DNA of 64,000 bases from Chalara sp. BL73 (Eukaryota; Ascomycota; Leotiomycetes; Helotiales). The notes under the pieces were generated by a model. The model made no database searches and had not been told where the DNA came from. It worked only from the letters and a program-made list of their open reading frames with translations. A program made the position numbers and the translations under genes. The DNA lies in NCBI GenBank assembly GCA_918026815.1, contig CAKJVC010000006.1:310001-374000 (forward strand). Reading direction: 5' to 3'. Below are positions 25,275 through 35,434 of this stretch, in pieces. Within the stretch, counting starts at the first letter, position 1, and the number at the start of each line of letters is the position of its first letter.

Positions 25275-25880
25275 TTAGAAGAAGTTCGTTGACTCTCTCC
25301 ACTCGGTGAACTTCCGCTGCCCATTAACCTCACTCACGACCGCAAAAACCGCATCCCGCTCCACTCTAACCGTGCTGTTTCCCTTCAGCGTTCCCGCCTC
25401 CCGACCGGTCATATAAACGACCCCACCAAGACCCCCTGTCGTGCTGGGCACAACTACCGAATCCAGAGGAGTGATTGCTAGATAGTCGTATTTAGTGCTG
25501 ACCACACTATAGACGCCGCTAAAGAAGCGCTTCAGACTGGTGAAGTTGTGAGGCGCGAAGTTGAAGGTTGCTTTGAGGTTGGGGTCAAAGACAGCATCAT
25601 AGCTGGCGTCCCAGCCTGTGTGGTTGGGGAAGATGGCTTGGTGTTGTTAGTGAGTGGTTTCCGCGGGGTGGAAAGGAGGGGTAGCAAGGGGTAGATTTAC
25701 TGAATGGGACTTCCTGCCACCAATCCGCAAGGGATTGCTGCTGTCGACTGGCCGTTGGTGCTTTCTGAGCAGGAGATGCGGCAACAAGAGGCAAGACGAT
25801 TGCTAGAGCTGCTGCTTAGAATTAGAAACACTACTTTCTAATATGGATGAGTAAGCCATACCTGCTGCCGAGAACTTCAT
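25275..25880 (-). CDS. Small secreted protein, possible NTF2/SnoaL-like fold
   Basis: Exons on the minus strand: 25880..25862, 25811..25701 and 25636..25275; introns about 50 and 64 bp; 163 aa. The first acceptor is a NAGNAG-type site, so exon 2 may begin three bases earlier (25814), adding one Ala. The N-terminus MKFSAA-ALAIVLPLVAASPA is a signal peptide. The mature protein has no cysteine, an N-glycosylation-type NHT and NFT, and a pattern (WDASYDAVFDPNLKATFN, then strands ending TEWRESTNFF) that could form a cone-like NTF2/SnoaL fold. That assignment is tentative. Probably an extracellular protein of unknown function. Confidence 0.7.
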
Positions 25881-26883
25881 GATGAATATCTATTATCTAT
25901 AGATAGAGCGAATGCAAAGGAGAGACTAATTGTGGTGGAAAATCTAGATTTGAGGATCTGTGATGGCGACTTTGTCCATGACACTCATCGATCTTTATAT
26001 TCATATTCCAATCCAATCTGCGCCGTAGCCTAGATCCATCGTGGGTCACTCCGTATACATTGTATTGTAAATTGAAAGCTTGAAGGTATCCACAAACAAC
26101 CTAAAGTTCCAGACGCAGCCCCAGCACGGCACTAATTTTGAGCCGCTTGACGTACTCAAGGTTGCACCCACCGAGCCTTCGTGAATTGTGACCAATAGGC
26201 GTCGCGAGCCAAGAATAGATGCCACGGGACATGATTTAACCCCAAAAATACCTTGTGCGCCTTGCTTGGCTTCAGATTCTCGGCGCGGTGGGAATCGATA
26301 CCAGATAATTAAGCTTAAAAATAAATGGTTTCAATCCGCCGTGATCTCTATCCAATTGTTTCTTTGACCAAAAGTCTAACCTCGCTTAAAGGAGACCCCC
26401 CTTGGTACTTTAGCGAGCCGGTCCCACTTACCCCTCTTCCAGAATGGCACCTACCATAATTTTCAGTCTCTTAAAATTGAATACAGAAGGAAGTAAGACC
26501 TAAGACAACCGCAAAAGCACGATGGTAAGTAGTATTGCCTATTCTGTCCAAAGCTTTTGACAAAGTGCCAAGCTCTATATCCCCCAAGCAAAAACTATGA
26601 ATTCCTTCCTAAGTAGCCGTTCAACCTGTAAGTGATTAAGTTGCTCTCAATTTCCTTAATGATGCACGATAATCTTCAGCCATCTCCCTTGTCATCGCTA
26701 TCTAGAATGTCATTGGCTACCTTTTTTTAACGCATCTGTGAGCTTACCTAGAACGAAGGGCTTTCTTGCTGAACCTGGTTTACTGATTCTTTGTGGTTTG
26801 CTGACTTTTGAAAGTCTAGGTTTGATTGGTGACTTGCGCTTCAAATAAGGAGAGTCTGGTTCAAAGTCTTTGACCAAACTTCT
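25881..26883. other. Intergenic region, 1 kb
   Basis: Nothing recognisable apart from short AT-rich stretches. Confidence 0.5.
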
Positions 26884-27241
26884 TTGTCGAACTCCATCTT
26901 ATGGAAGAAACAAGCATTCTTAGAATTCTTGGTAAACGCTACTTTATTTCTTTTTACTTTCTGTTGTGTCTACTCTATTCTTGCTGTTTCAGAACTCTTT
27001 GTAATGCCAAAGCACAACTCGCCTGAGGATTTCTTCAAGGAATCCCGTGAGAATGGCTCGGAGAACATTAAAGATACTACTGTCACTAGAAAAGAAGTCA
27101 AGGAGCTCCAACCACATACTTCAAAGAGATACCGCTGTATGCTGACAATGTGGAAAGGGTAAGTCCCTACAATTCAAAGTAAGACATTCTTAATCCTTAT
27201 TCCTTCACTTAATAGGTATAAACTCGAACAGTATGAATGAT
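26884..27241 (+). pseudogene. Fragment of a FluG-domain (DUF3435) gene
   Basis: An open frame 26884..27158 joins, through a 58-bp intron (27159..27216, GTAAGT ... TTAATAG), to a few codons ending at a stop at 27241. The joined end reads PHTSKRYRCMLTMWKGYKLE, like the start of fungal FluG/DUF3435 recombinase-like proteins, which continue for many hundred residues. Everything downstream is missing and there is no ATG at the head of the frame. I regard it as a 5' remnant. The family match is weak and based on memory of the family's N-terminal pattern. Confidence 0.3.
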
Positions 27242-27555
27242 CATTAGTGTTAGTAGACTGTATATAGTAAATTCGTCTTGAAAAGAACTCTGATTTATGA
27301 GTTAAATTAAGCGAGCATAGAGCGGCGGCACAAATTCCTTACTAACTCCCAGCTGCACAGACCTGACCCATGGCTGATGTAATATTCTTAAACGCCTGCT
27401 CGCGGTGACAGCCTAAGCAACCCCGTTCAATGCACATTGCATTAGAAGATATTCGGACTATGAATCCACTGTAAGCGCAGCTATGTCAGTCAATAACATG
27501 ACTCGACGGCGTAGACTTGCAACGACACAGCCACATCATAACTGCAGTTTACGGC
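27242..27555. other. Short intergenic region
   Basis: No feature seen. Confidence 0.4.
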
Positions 27556-28459
27556 TTAGTTCTTCCAGCGAATCAACCCACAGTCGGGAAATTTACGCCA
27601 CAGAAGGCCGCCTAGCTCATGGTATGGCCGTTGCACCATAGCAGCATGAGCGCAGTGATCTGTGTGTTCCCATTGTGACAAATACGAGTCGATAGTATGC
27701 AGGCCTCTCCTTGAAATAGCTGTGAAAAGTCTCCGATTCATTTCGGCGCAATGGCGCTGGTGGTCTGTGAAATATAAGCAGTGCTTACGATATATCATAG
27801 CGAGCGTTCGAGCTAGAGCATTTAGAATGTTAGGAATACTTACATTCCCACTCAACAAGTACATAATTGTGCTCTCCTTTCGCCACCTCGTCCCAACTAA
27901 GCTCTTCTGTGCGATTTGGTTGAAGCCAAAATCTCCAGTCTGTGTGTTTTCTGAAGTTCTCCTCGCTTTCTTCGTCGTAGCACTCTTCGGGTAGCCATGC
28001 ACCGTACAACATGCCGTAACGACAACCTCGTGCTCTTGCCTCAGCAGCGCTACGTCCGCAAGGATCTACTTGTGAGAACTCAGCATTTGGGTTCTTATAA
28101 GAGTCGTGGGGAGTTCCCTCGAATGTATGTTGGCGGTGGTACGAATCTTCGTCCTGGCATATATCGCCATTATGTCCTCCTTTAATGTCCGGGCTGCTCA
28201 TGCCATCGGCTCCTATGTTGCCGGAAGCGACTGAGAAGGCAGGCCAAAGCCAACGTGCAAGAAAGACTACCAAGACTGCATGCAATATTAAGACCAATAG
28301 CAGAAGAATTGCTTTCAAGACGAGATTATAGCGCCTATGCGCTGGCCTTCTCCCCTCGAACACATAGCATTTCTCGTCCTGAGACAGCAACGACTGGGCT
28401 GTATCATCAGCACTCAAAGATCTCCTATCCATAGGCAAGTGCTCTGCTCTATCTGTCAT
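27556..28459 (-). CDS. UstYa/DUF3328-like membrane protein with two HxxHC motifs
   Basis: Exon 1 is 28459..27844 and exon 2 27764..27556 on the minus strand; intron 27765..27843 (79 bp, GTAAGT ... CTAAC ... TTCACAG); 274 aa. A cytosolic head (1-44) is followed by one TM helix (about 45-69, LVLKAILLLLVLILHAVLVV), then a lumenal/extracellular domain with CGRSAAEARARGCRYGML, WLPEECYDEE, the first HxxHC (HQRHC, 207-211) and the second (HTDHC, 239-243). Two HxxHC motifs in a single-TM protein are the hallmark of UstYa-type (DUF3328) oxidases, which crosslink or hydroxylate ribosomal peptides of the dikaritin class. The CGxxxEARxxGC head is typical of a related fungal family often left unnamed. The splice model is chosen because only it fuses VEWEY to HQRHC. 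A repeat-peptide precursor lies 1.3 kb away, divergent. Confidence 0.75.
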
Positions 28460-29736
28460 CGTGTGAGAGGACCTGCGACTTAGCCACTTTAACTCAGTAA
28501 CTTGGAGAAGATGCTGAGGATGAGAGAAGGTGTTGGGATAGGAGAAGATGTCAAGGGTAACAGCGGCTCGACTCACACCGGTATATTTCAGATTTATTCG
28601 AAGGATCCTGGCAGCGTTGAGGGATCAAAATTGTCGCTAATTTTTAATTTTCCTACTGGGACCTCGAGCCGAATCACAAAGACAATGTATCTGCATAAGC
28701 ACTTAATTACCAGGAGAAGTATGTCGGGGCCGAGAATATGCACTCAAGACGCTGGCATTAGATAAGAAGATGTCGGGAGACAAGCACTCTAGGATTTTAG
28801 AAAAGTGGGGCTGACTCTTTATGAGAGAGTGTGGGAAGTTGAGCCGGTTTCGAAGCTTACTGCATTTACAGATCACTCACAGTATAAGTCATGATTGGCC
28901 CCGTCGTGTAGACGAATATAAAAGTGGGTTTCACCACTCTCTAGGCTTATAAGGCTTATCACTGCCATTATAACAGGCTAAGATCTGCCGGTGATTAAAG
29001 TGTGGTGGGAAAGTAATATAGTAACAATGCAAGTGATCCATAATGTGATTTTGAAACCTACATCGACCAGGCAGCCGCAGATTCTTACTCGCTTCGTGCT
29101 ACTGTAACTGCATCCGGTCAAGCAGGCTTAGGTGTGAGCTTACATGGTACAAGGTATCATCGTGTGCAAGTCTGTGGCGGTGGTGCAGCAACGACATATC
29201 AATGTTCTGCATATAGGCCACTCGACTTGAGGATTTGCGCTTTGGGCCATCTTTTGAGCATTCGCTCTCCGCTTGCTGACGTGGCAAGACTGCAGGGAGT
29301 ACATGAAATGTTAGATCTGCAATACTTATGCATCTCAACACTGCGAGAGCGATTCTATTGCTCAGTAGCTAGCTAGGAAGTATGCTAGTCATCTGCTGCA
29401 GGAGCAGACGAAAACCAGTTATCAAGTGACAACTCATTAATGTACAATCAGGAATACTTGCTCATAACTATAGGACAAAAGTGAGCAAGTGACAACTTAT
29501 TGATATGCAGTCAGCCGCTGTGTAAGGGTAGATCCTTTGGGGATGCTAGGGTCGCTATCCGGGGTATTGCATAGGTGGACCATTACAGTCGACAATTCTC
29601 CTAAAATGAGAGCAATCCCTTTAAATGTATAGAAGGCACTATATCTGTCAAACTCTTGTCTACTCTGGTTTTTTGCAATTCAGAACATTGTAGCACTTAC
29701 TCACCATAGAAAAGCAAAAAGGTTTCTACCCCCATC
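28460..29736. promoter_or_regulatory. Divergent intergenic region between UstYa-like gene and repeat precursor
   Basis: 1.28 kb separates two divergent start codons. No third gene is convincing. If the two genes form one locus, this is where shared control would lie. A short duplicated phrase (AGCAAGTGACAACT) occurs near 29485 with a close copy near 29424, both about 250-310 bp upstream of the precursor start. Function unknown. Confidence 0.35.
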
Positions 29737-29970
29737 ATGCATGCGCCTATCACTGCCCTTTTGGGCTGGTTGTTGATTACAAATACGCTAGCTGCACCAG
29801 TCTATCTCAATAAAGCAGAGCCTTTCGAGGTCATCAAACGTGAGGGAGCAGAGCCGTTCGAGGTCATCAAGCGTGCGGAAGCAGAGCCGTTCGAGGTCAT
29901 CAAGCGTGCGGAAGCAGAGCCTTTCGAGGTTATCAAGCGTGAAGGAGCAGAGCCCTTCGAGGTCATCTAG
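29737..29970 (+). CDS. Secreted Kex2-processed repeat precursor, candidate RiPP precursor
   Basis: 77 codons, no intron needed. Residues 1-20 (MHAPITALLGWLLITNTLAA) form a signal peptide. From residue 27 the whole protein consists of five repeats of AEPFEVI; the first four are followed by KR and a dipeptide (EG, AE, AE, EG), and the fifth ends at the stop codon. Lys-Arg is the Kex2/KexB cleavage site, so processing would release AEAEPFEVI or EGAEPFEVI peptides, possibly trimmed further. This is the organisation of fungal dikaritin precursors (ustiloxin, phomopsin, asperipin, victorin, epichloecyclin) and of KEP proteins in general; peptide pheromone precursors share it too. The core does not resemble any pheromone I know. 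A UstYa-like gene is the neighbouring gene, which favours the RiPP reading. Confidence 0.82.
   Translation: MHAPITALLGWLLITNTLAAPVYLNKAEPFEVIKREGAEPFEVIKRAEAEPFEVIKRAEAEPFEVIKREGAEPFEVI
29815..29970 (+). repeat. Five tandem 33-bp units encoding AEPFEVI-KR-xx
   Basis: Units start at 29815, 29848, 29881, 29914 and 29947; the last is cut at its seventh codon by TAG. Units 2 and 3 are identical over 33 bp; the others differ from them mainly at silent third positions in the AEPFEVI part (for example CCT/CCG/CCC for Pro and GTC/GTT for Val) and in the spacer dipeptide. Confidence 0.95.
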
Positions 29971-30930
29971 CGCAGCTTTGTAAAACCCATGGCATTGGAG
30001 TACAAAGTATTATGCCTATTATACCTTGCACAGTTACATAGCAGACTAACGCCTCCCAGTCGGATCCGGATCCACATTTGTATCCCCAACTCAAACTTTC
30101 ATTGAACCCAAGAGATTTATTGCTGGTGCGGACATCTGAGGCAGATGGGATGGATGGCCATGAGTGGGACCGAGGCGCACAGTGGCTTTGGATGCTGTTA
30201 TTACCATATTCAAGTTATGCTTCCCAAATATATGAAAATTCGCTTGCTCATCAAAAAAACGTAGCGACACTATCAACTTTTTAATTAAACCTGAAAATCA
30301 ATTTGATTTATCAAATATAATTGAAACCACGTACCTCTAGAACCTCCATAATGGCTTAAATTGAGACTATACCAAGTTCTTTTTAATGGCACTACGTCGG
30401 TTCGCTCACACTAGTAAGAGCGTGAGCAACAGAGCAACAGAGCATTCTCGGATCCCCTTCCAACTTGCTCCGCCTCCTCTACCAGCTCTACTAGCTCCTC
30501 TAGCTCCTCGAAAACGAGCCGCGAGTGCAGATAAACCAATACAAAATCAAAATCACCACTAGACCTGCTATGAAGGCAGTTCTAATAACACTTGTATTGA
30601 AGGTCGCTATCAATCTCAACCTCGTACGTAACTCCTACATCTAAAGCCAATATTGACCTAGAATCAACTCCAAAACCTAGCCAACTCTAGTAGGAGGATA
30701 CCAATGTCGATAGTGGCATCAAAACTCCTCATCTGACGCTGCCCTAGAACATTGCATTCCTCTACATATAGTGATTCATTCACTGTTTGTTTCGCCAAAA
30801 GGATCGGGTTCTCTCATCCAAAGATAGCAGCCTTCTTCTCTCGAGTGACGGCAACAAATTGTCATCTTAGAGCAGCACAGAGTCGCATCATCTGGGCAAC
30901 CTCTTAGAGCTTTGCCTCTGCCTTAGACAG
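29971..30930. other. Intergenic region, 1 kb
   Basis: No gene. Part of the stretch after about 30450 may be further decayed retroelement sequence, but no motif is readable. Confidence 0.4.
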
Positions 30931-32330
30931 CTACCGCCACCGCCTTCTGGCGTTCCTGTTGCTCCAATAAGAACTTTGCTTCTTTAGCAGCATTTCTATC
31001 GTCAATTCCCTTATTTTAAGAGCCGTCTTGTTTAACTTCTTTGCTCCATCAACACTGATCACCTGCCCCTCGTCGCTGGCTGGTGCTGGTGTTTCCTCAA
31101 GTTTGGACAGGCCAGAGTCGATATTCAATAGTGTATTCTCATCTTGCTCTTTCAATCAATACTCTGCCTCTGTGCATCGACGTTCTGCACCATTAGGCCA
31201 ACTCTCTATCCGTTCTTGGCTTACTCAGGATTCCACATTTGTAGATTCCAGCCTGTCGTCCGGAGTATACAACAAACACGGCTTTCCACGTCTTTTTATA
31301 GAGTTCCTTTCTCTTCTCATAGAGTATGTAAACGTAAGCAGGGTATCCCACGACCTTGTGTCGCTTAGCTCCTGGTTTATCGTTGTACTGTGCCTCCTAA
31401 GAGGTCATATCCTTAAGGTAGCTTACGGGTTCCCTATCGTGTAGAGAGGTCGATGCCTCTGAAACCATTTCCCAGTATACTTCTAAGATACCTGCCTCAC
31501 ATCTGGGTGTATCTGAACATTCCATGATCATTAGATTGCATCTTTCAGCAATTCTATTTGCTTCAGGGTTGTAACCAACAGCCGGATTCAGCCCGATCAA
31601 CTCATCGAAATATTCAGGAACTCGCTGCCTCGGTCAATGTGTATCTCCTGTAGTTTCTCTCTCTTTCCATAGATCTTGCAATCCTTCTCAGCAATGGGTT
31701 TCCAGTTCTTGATTTCCTAAATGCCTTCTTTCTTTTCCCTCATGGAAAGTCGTCCAAACAAATATTGTCGCTCTGTCCGTTTCTGTGAGTATATAACTCT
31801 TCTTTCCGAAAGATGCTACCGGTAGCGGGCCATATAAATCAATATCTACACACCCAAGTCTCTTGGTTATATTCGGGAGATGATCTTCATGAAAGCACAC
31901 GCTTCACATATGCAGTCCCTCATATCGTGACCCATATCGTTGACCATCCGTGTGAAACGACGTGTTCAGCTCTCTTTTGGGTATCCCAATCGTGTGTGGA
32001 GTCTCTCATCGTAGACCTTCGATCTCCTCTTGTAGTCTTTGCAACTATCCTAGCTGAGAAGGCGTGGCGCAGAATCCAAATCCCATTCTTAATTGATCCT
32101 GTTGCAAGTAGCTTTCCAGATTTGAAGAAGGTCCTAATGCCTTTCTTTACCTCGTAGTTGATCCCCATCCCATGCCACTTCGATATAGAGATAACGCTTC
32201 TGTATACAAAAGACGCCCCTGATTTTGATCTTATTAGGTTCTACATCAGCTCTATCACACTGAATCTCGAAATCAACCTCCCATGTAGCTTTCATGAACT
32301 GTTGTTAGCTACCTCTCTATTGCTCTTTTG
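30931..32330 (-). mobile_element. Decayed Ty1/copia retrotransposon (integrase region)
   Basis: Minus-strand frames, broken several times, follow the order of copia Pol. Around 32168..31920 lies a pre-integrase region (LATGSIKNGIWILRHA). At 31900..31688 is the integrase core start (RLGCVDIDLYGPLPVASFGK, then YILTETDRATIFVW). At 31600..31397 is the later core with the catalytic-Glu region (YNPEANRIAERCNLMIMECS, then VYWEM). A linker-like acidic piece follows (31155..30931). Each segment is in a different frame with stops between, so the element is dead. I could not identify LTRs or a clear reverse transcriptase. It sits between the repeat precursor and the MFS exporter. Confidence 0.8.
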
Positions 32331-32856
32331 ATTCTTGAACAGAACTGCCCCTACGAAAGTGTACTGGCGCACAACTGTCTAGTCCCTGTGTGTGGCTTTG
32401 GTAAGGAGAACGAGCGTCGCTAGTTGCTTCAATCATATATGCGCATTCATCGACCTTGAAAACTAGCGCTCTAGAATGCTCTCGAGTCAAATTTTATTGT
32501 AGGCTAGTTGTTAATTCTTTTAAGATCTCAACTTATGTGAGAGAACACTAATGATGCTTTGAATGCACGCCAGGCTAAGCTGCATACGATAGAGCCTGGC
32601 TTAGCCTACAGGTTCCGATGGTCGGGGCCTCAATAGGGTTGAATCATCAAACAAAACTGTTGCACAGATAAAGGAAACGAAAATCCGGTTATTTTCTCGA
32701 CCAGGAGAACTAAAATCATATGCTGTTTGGCAGGGCAACCCGGAAGTAAAGGTATTAAAACCAAAAAAGGACTGCATCATCCCTTATAGCGTGATAAGTC
32801 TATAAGTTCGTATTCTGTAAGATGAACCGAATCGTTGTGTCGCCATTATGAAACCT
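32331..32856. other. Intergenic region
   Basis: Possibly the outer part of the retroelement; no terminal repeat was recognised. Confidence 0.4.
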
Positions 32857-34644
32857 CTATGCTGTGCTATTCTTTGTATTTTCCTTTTCCTCGCCATGAG
32901 TAGGTAGTCTCGACCAGGGACAAAGTAGGCTTGTTACAACCGAAATACCAGCCATACCAATAGAAACTGCAAAGGCGGCCTGAATCCCGTCAGTATAGGC
33001 AAGAATGATGCCAGGAAGCTCGCTTGCTGAGAACACAGTCCGGAGCTCTGCTGCGCCAGTCCCGATCACCAGTGTCGGATCTACTCCAGGAGCCGCGGTG
33101 GCCAAAGCACCTACCAGCCTGTTGACGAAGGCTGCTTGAGCGGCTGAGACGCTGAATGATCCTCCTATTGTCTGAAAGACTGTCCGGGAGTTTAGTTCAC
33201 GTCATATGCACTGCGGCAAGAAGAGTTGCTTACATTGAATGATGGAGCTGACGCTTGCGATATCTTTGTCATCTACGTTGGCCTGAGCAACGTTCAGACA
33301 ATTCATATACGGAAAGGCAATGGCAGCCCCTGCAAGGAGTTGATAGCCAACCCACTTTGCAGAGGATGTATTAATATCCATAGAGTAGAACAAACCGGCC
33401 GACACGCATGTAAGGATTGCACCAGCCGCCATGAATGGCGTTGCGTGACCGGTGGCGGCGACAGCAATGCCGCCTGCAAGGATGAAAATGCCTACAGCGA
33501 TTACTAGGGGTAAGTTGTCCACACCAGACTTAATTGGGCTTGCCCCTAGAATACTTTGGAAATAGATGGGGATATAGTAGAGGATCAGGAAATATGCGCC
33601 TGCAAAGAAGCATTGGAAGATGGAGGGTGCCCATAGCGTGCGCTGCTTCATCAATCTCCGTGGCAACATAGCGTACTCGCCCTGATAGACTTCCCAAGCC
33701 CCTAGGGTAATCATAATAAGGACAAATCCAACGAGCAACCCGATGACTTGGCTGCTCTTCCAGGCGTAAGTTGTTCCTCCATATTGAAGCGCTAGGATAA
33801 AGCAGACCATTCCTGACATAGTTAGAGCGACCCCAGCTGCATCCATCTGTAGAATGGTTTCCTTCCAGCTGGCCTTGATGGTCTTAGCCCCCGTCTCGAG
33901 TTTGAAGAAGAACAGGATGAGGCCCGCAACGACCCCTCCAACTGGTAGATTGATGTAGAAACACCAGCGCCAAGTAACTTTATCCGAGAACGCACCACCA
34001 AGCAACGGACCCGCAACAGCAGCCAGAGAATATGTTGCGCCTAGAAGACCCATGAAGATCGGTCGCTTCTTGGGCGGAGCGCAGAAGGCGATGATAGTTG
34101 TTCCCCCAGTTGCGATTCCCGCGCCGCCTACGCCGGAAATAGCTCGGCCAACGATAAGCGCGATGGAATTGGGTGCGATGCCGCAGATGAGACTGCCGAG
34201 TTCGAAGAGGAAGATGGTGAAGATGAAGGTCGGCTTTAAGGGGAAGTATTTGCAGGCTTTACCCCAGAATGGCCGGAAACCGCCGAGGGTAAGAAAGTAC
34301 GCAGCCCCATACCAAGAAACTTGTGCGAGGCCGTGGAACTCGTCCGTAATTTTGGGAATGGCGGTACCGACAATCGTCTATCTAGGTGTTAGGGGCAGGG
34401 ACGGAATTGGAAGGATATTGCGGTGGAGCATGTAAGTACAAATAATCACCTGGTCTAGAGCAATTAGGAAGATAGCCATCATGACAGAGCCAACTATGAG
34501 GCTGAGTGTCAAACCCGATGGATACTGAGCCGAAGCCTCCTCTGACTCTGCTGAAAGAACTTCATCGCAGGCTTCCTTCCCTGCAAGTGGAGATGAAGAC
34601 ACAAATTCTTTTTCGAAAGTTGAAGTCTCATTTGTTTCCGCCAT
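32857..34644 (-). CDS. MFS multidrug/small-molecule exporter, 14-TM DHA2 type
   Basis: Exons 34644..34450, 34377..33234 and 33179..32857 on the minus strand; introns 72 and 54 bp; 553 aa. The second acceptor (at 33180) is preferred because it yields SSIIQFFQTIGGSFSVSAAQ, the expected sequence at this helix. An acidic cytosolic head (1-40) precedes the first helix, then LDQTIVGTAIPKITDEF, the motif A-like GGFRPFWGKACKYF, GRAISGVGGAGIATGG, and the antiporter motif C in AVAGPLLGGAF, followed by WRWCFYINLPVG. Length and motifs fit the 14-spanner drug:H+ antiporter group that exports toxins and secondary metabolites. Its closeness to the peptide precursor (2.9 kb) makes it a candidate exporter, unproven. 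It appears intact. Confidence 0.92.
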
Positions 34645-35434
34645 CTTGTTAGGAAAAGGGGCGATAGATCATAAGACAGTAGCAAGACGGTAGCTAGTCT
34701 TTTGAATAGAACAATTCAAGTGACTATGAGGATGCGGCGTCGGGGAAGAAGCGCAACCAGGGTTAGCGAGAGGGTCAGCGGGAGAGGCGTAGGATCTAGT
34801 ATATTTTAGCTTTCTAGGCTGTCAGATGTGGGTGGGAACTAAATAAATACTGGACTTCAGAGTGCTGCGCCGTTTGTTGTGGCGTAAGCATAAATTCCTG
34901 GAAAACGAGGCCGAAAACCGTAAGTGGGCTTTACTGAGGTGCTCCAACTGCCTTACATTGAAAATACATATGATAAGTTTGATCCTCCACTTGAAGAAAA
35001 GGACCCTTATGGGCCGAATTCCTAGGATACGACGTACATTGACTGAGAGTGGGAGAGTCTCGGAGGAGTAAGGCGTGGTTTGGTGCAATTAAGTATCATG
35101 GCATACTTCTGGGATAACGTAGTAATCGCCTGTTCATTAGAGAGAGAGAAGAGAGAGCGCCTAGTATCGCTTTCTAGATCAAAACAGTTGTCATATTCAG
35201 AGGGAAGATCATTTCAAAATGAGTCACAATAAGACCGAGAGAGAGATAAAATATAAAACCACTTGGTTGCTTCAATGCTCTGATATTAAAGGATAATATT
35301 AGGGGGGGAAGGAATACTCGGCATGCCAAGAACGAATACACACAGAGACTCCCACAGCAGTAATGTAATCTCAATTCCAGAAGAGATACAGGCTATCAGT
35401 TTCATATTTACCACTAGATCATCACTTATTGACC
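34645..35434. other. Intergenic region, 0.8 kb
   Basis: Upstream flank of the exporter. Short chance frames only; a GA-rich stretch occurs near 35141-35157. Confidence 0.45.

Noticed and set aside
27813..27843. Alternative 31-bp intron in the UstYa-like gene
   Set aside because: Too short for a fungal intron and adds residues between VEWE and the HxxHC motif; the 79-bp intron ending in TTCACAG gives the conserved join.
29737..29970. Reading the repeat precursor as an alpha-factor-type mating pheromone
   Set aside because: KR plus acidic dipeptide spacers look alike, but AE/EG spacers are not the usual X-Ala dipeptides and the core lacks the Trp/Cys/Gly/Pro pattern I associate with ascomycete pheromones. 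Not fully excluded.
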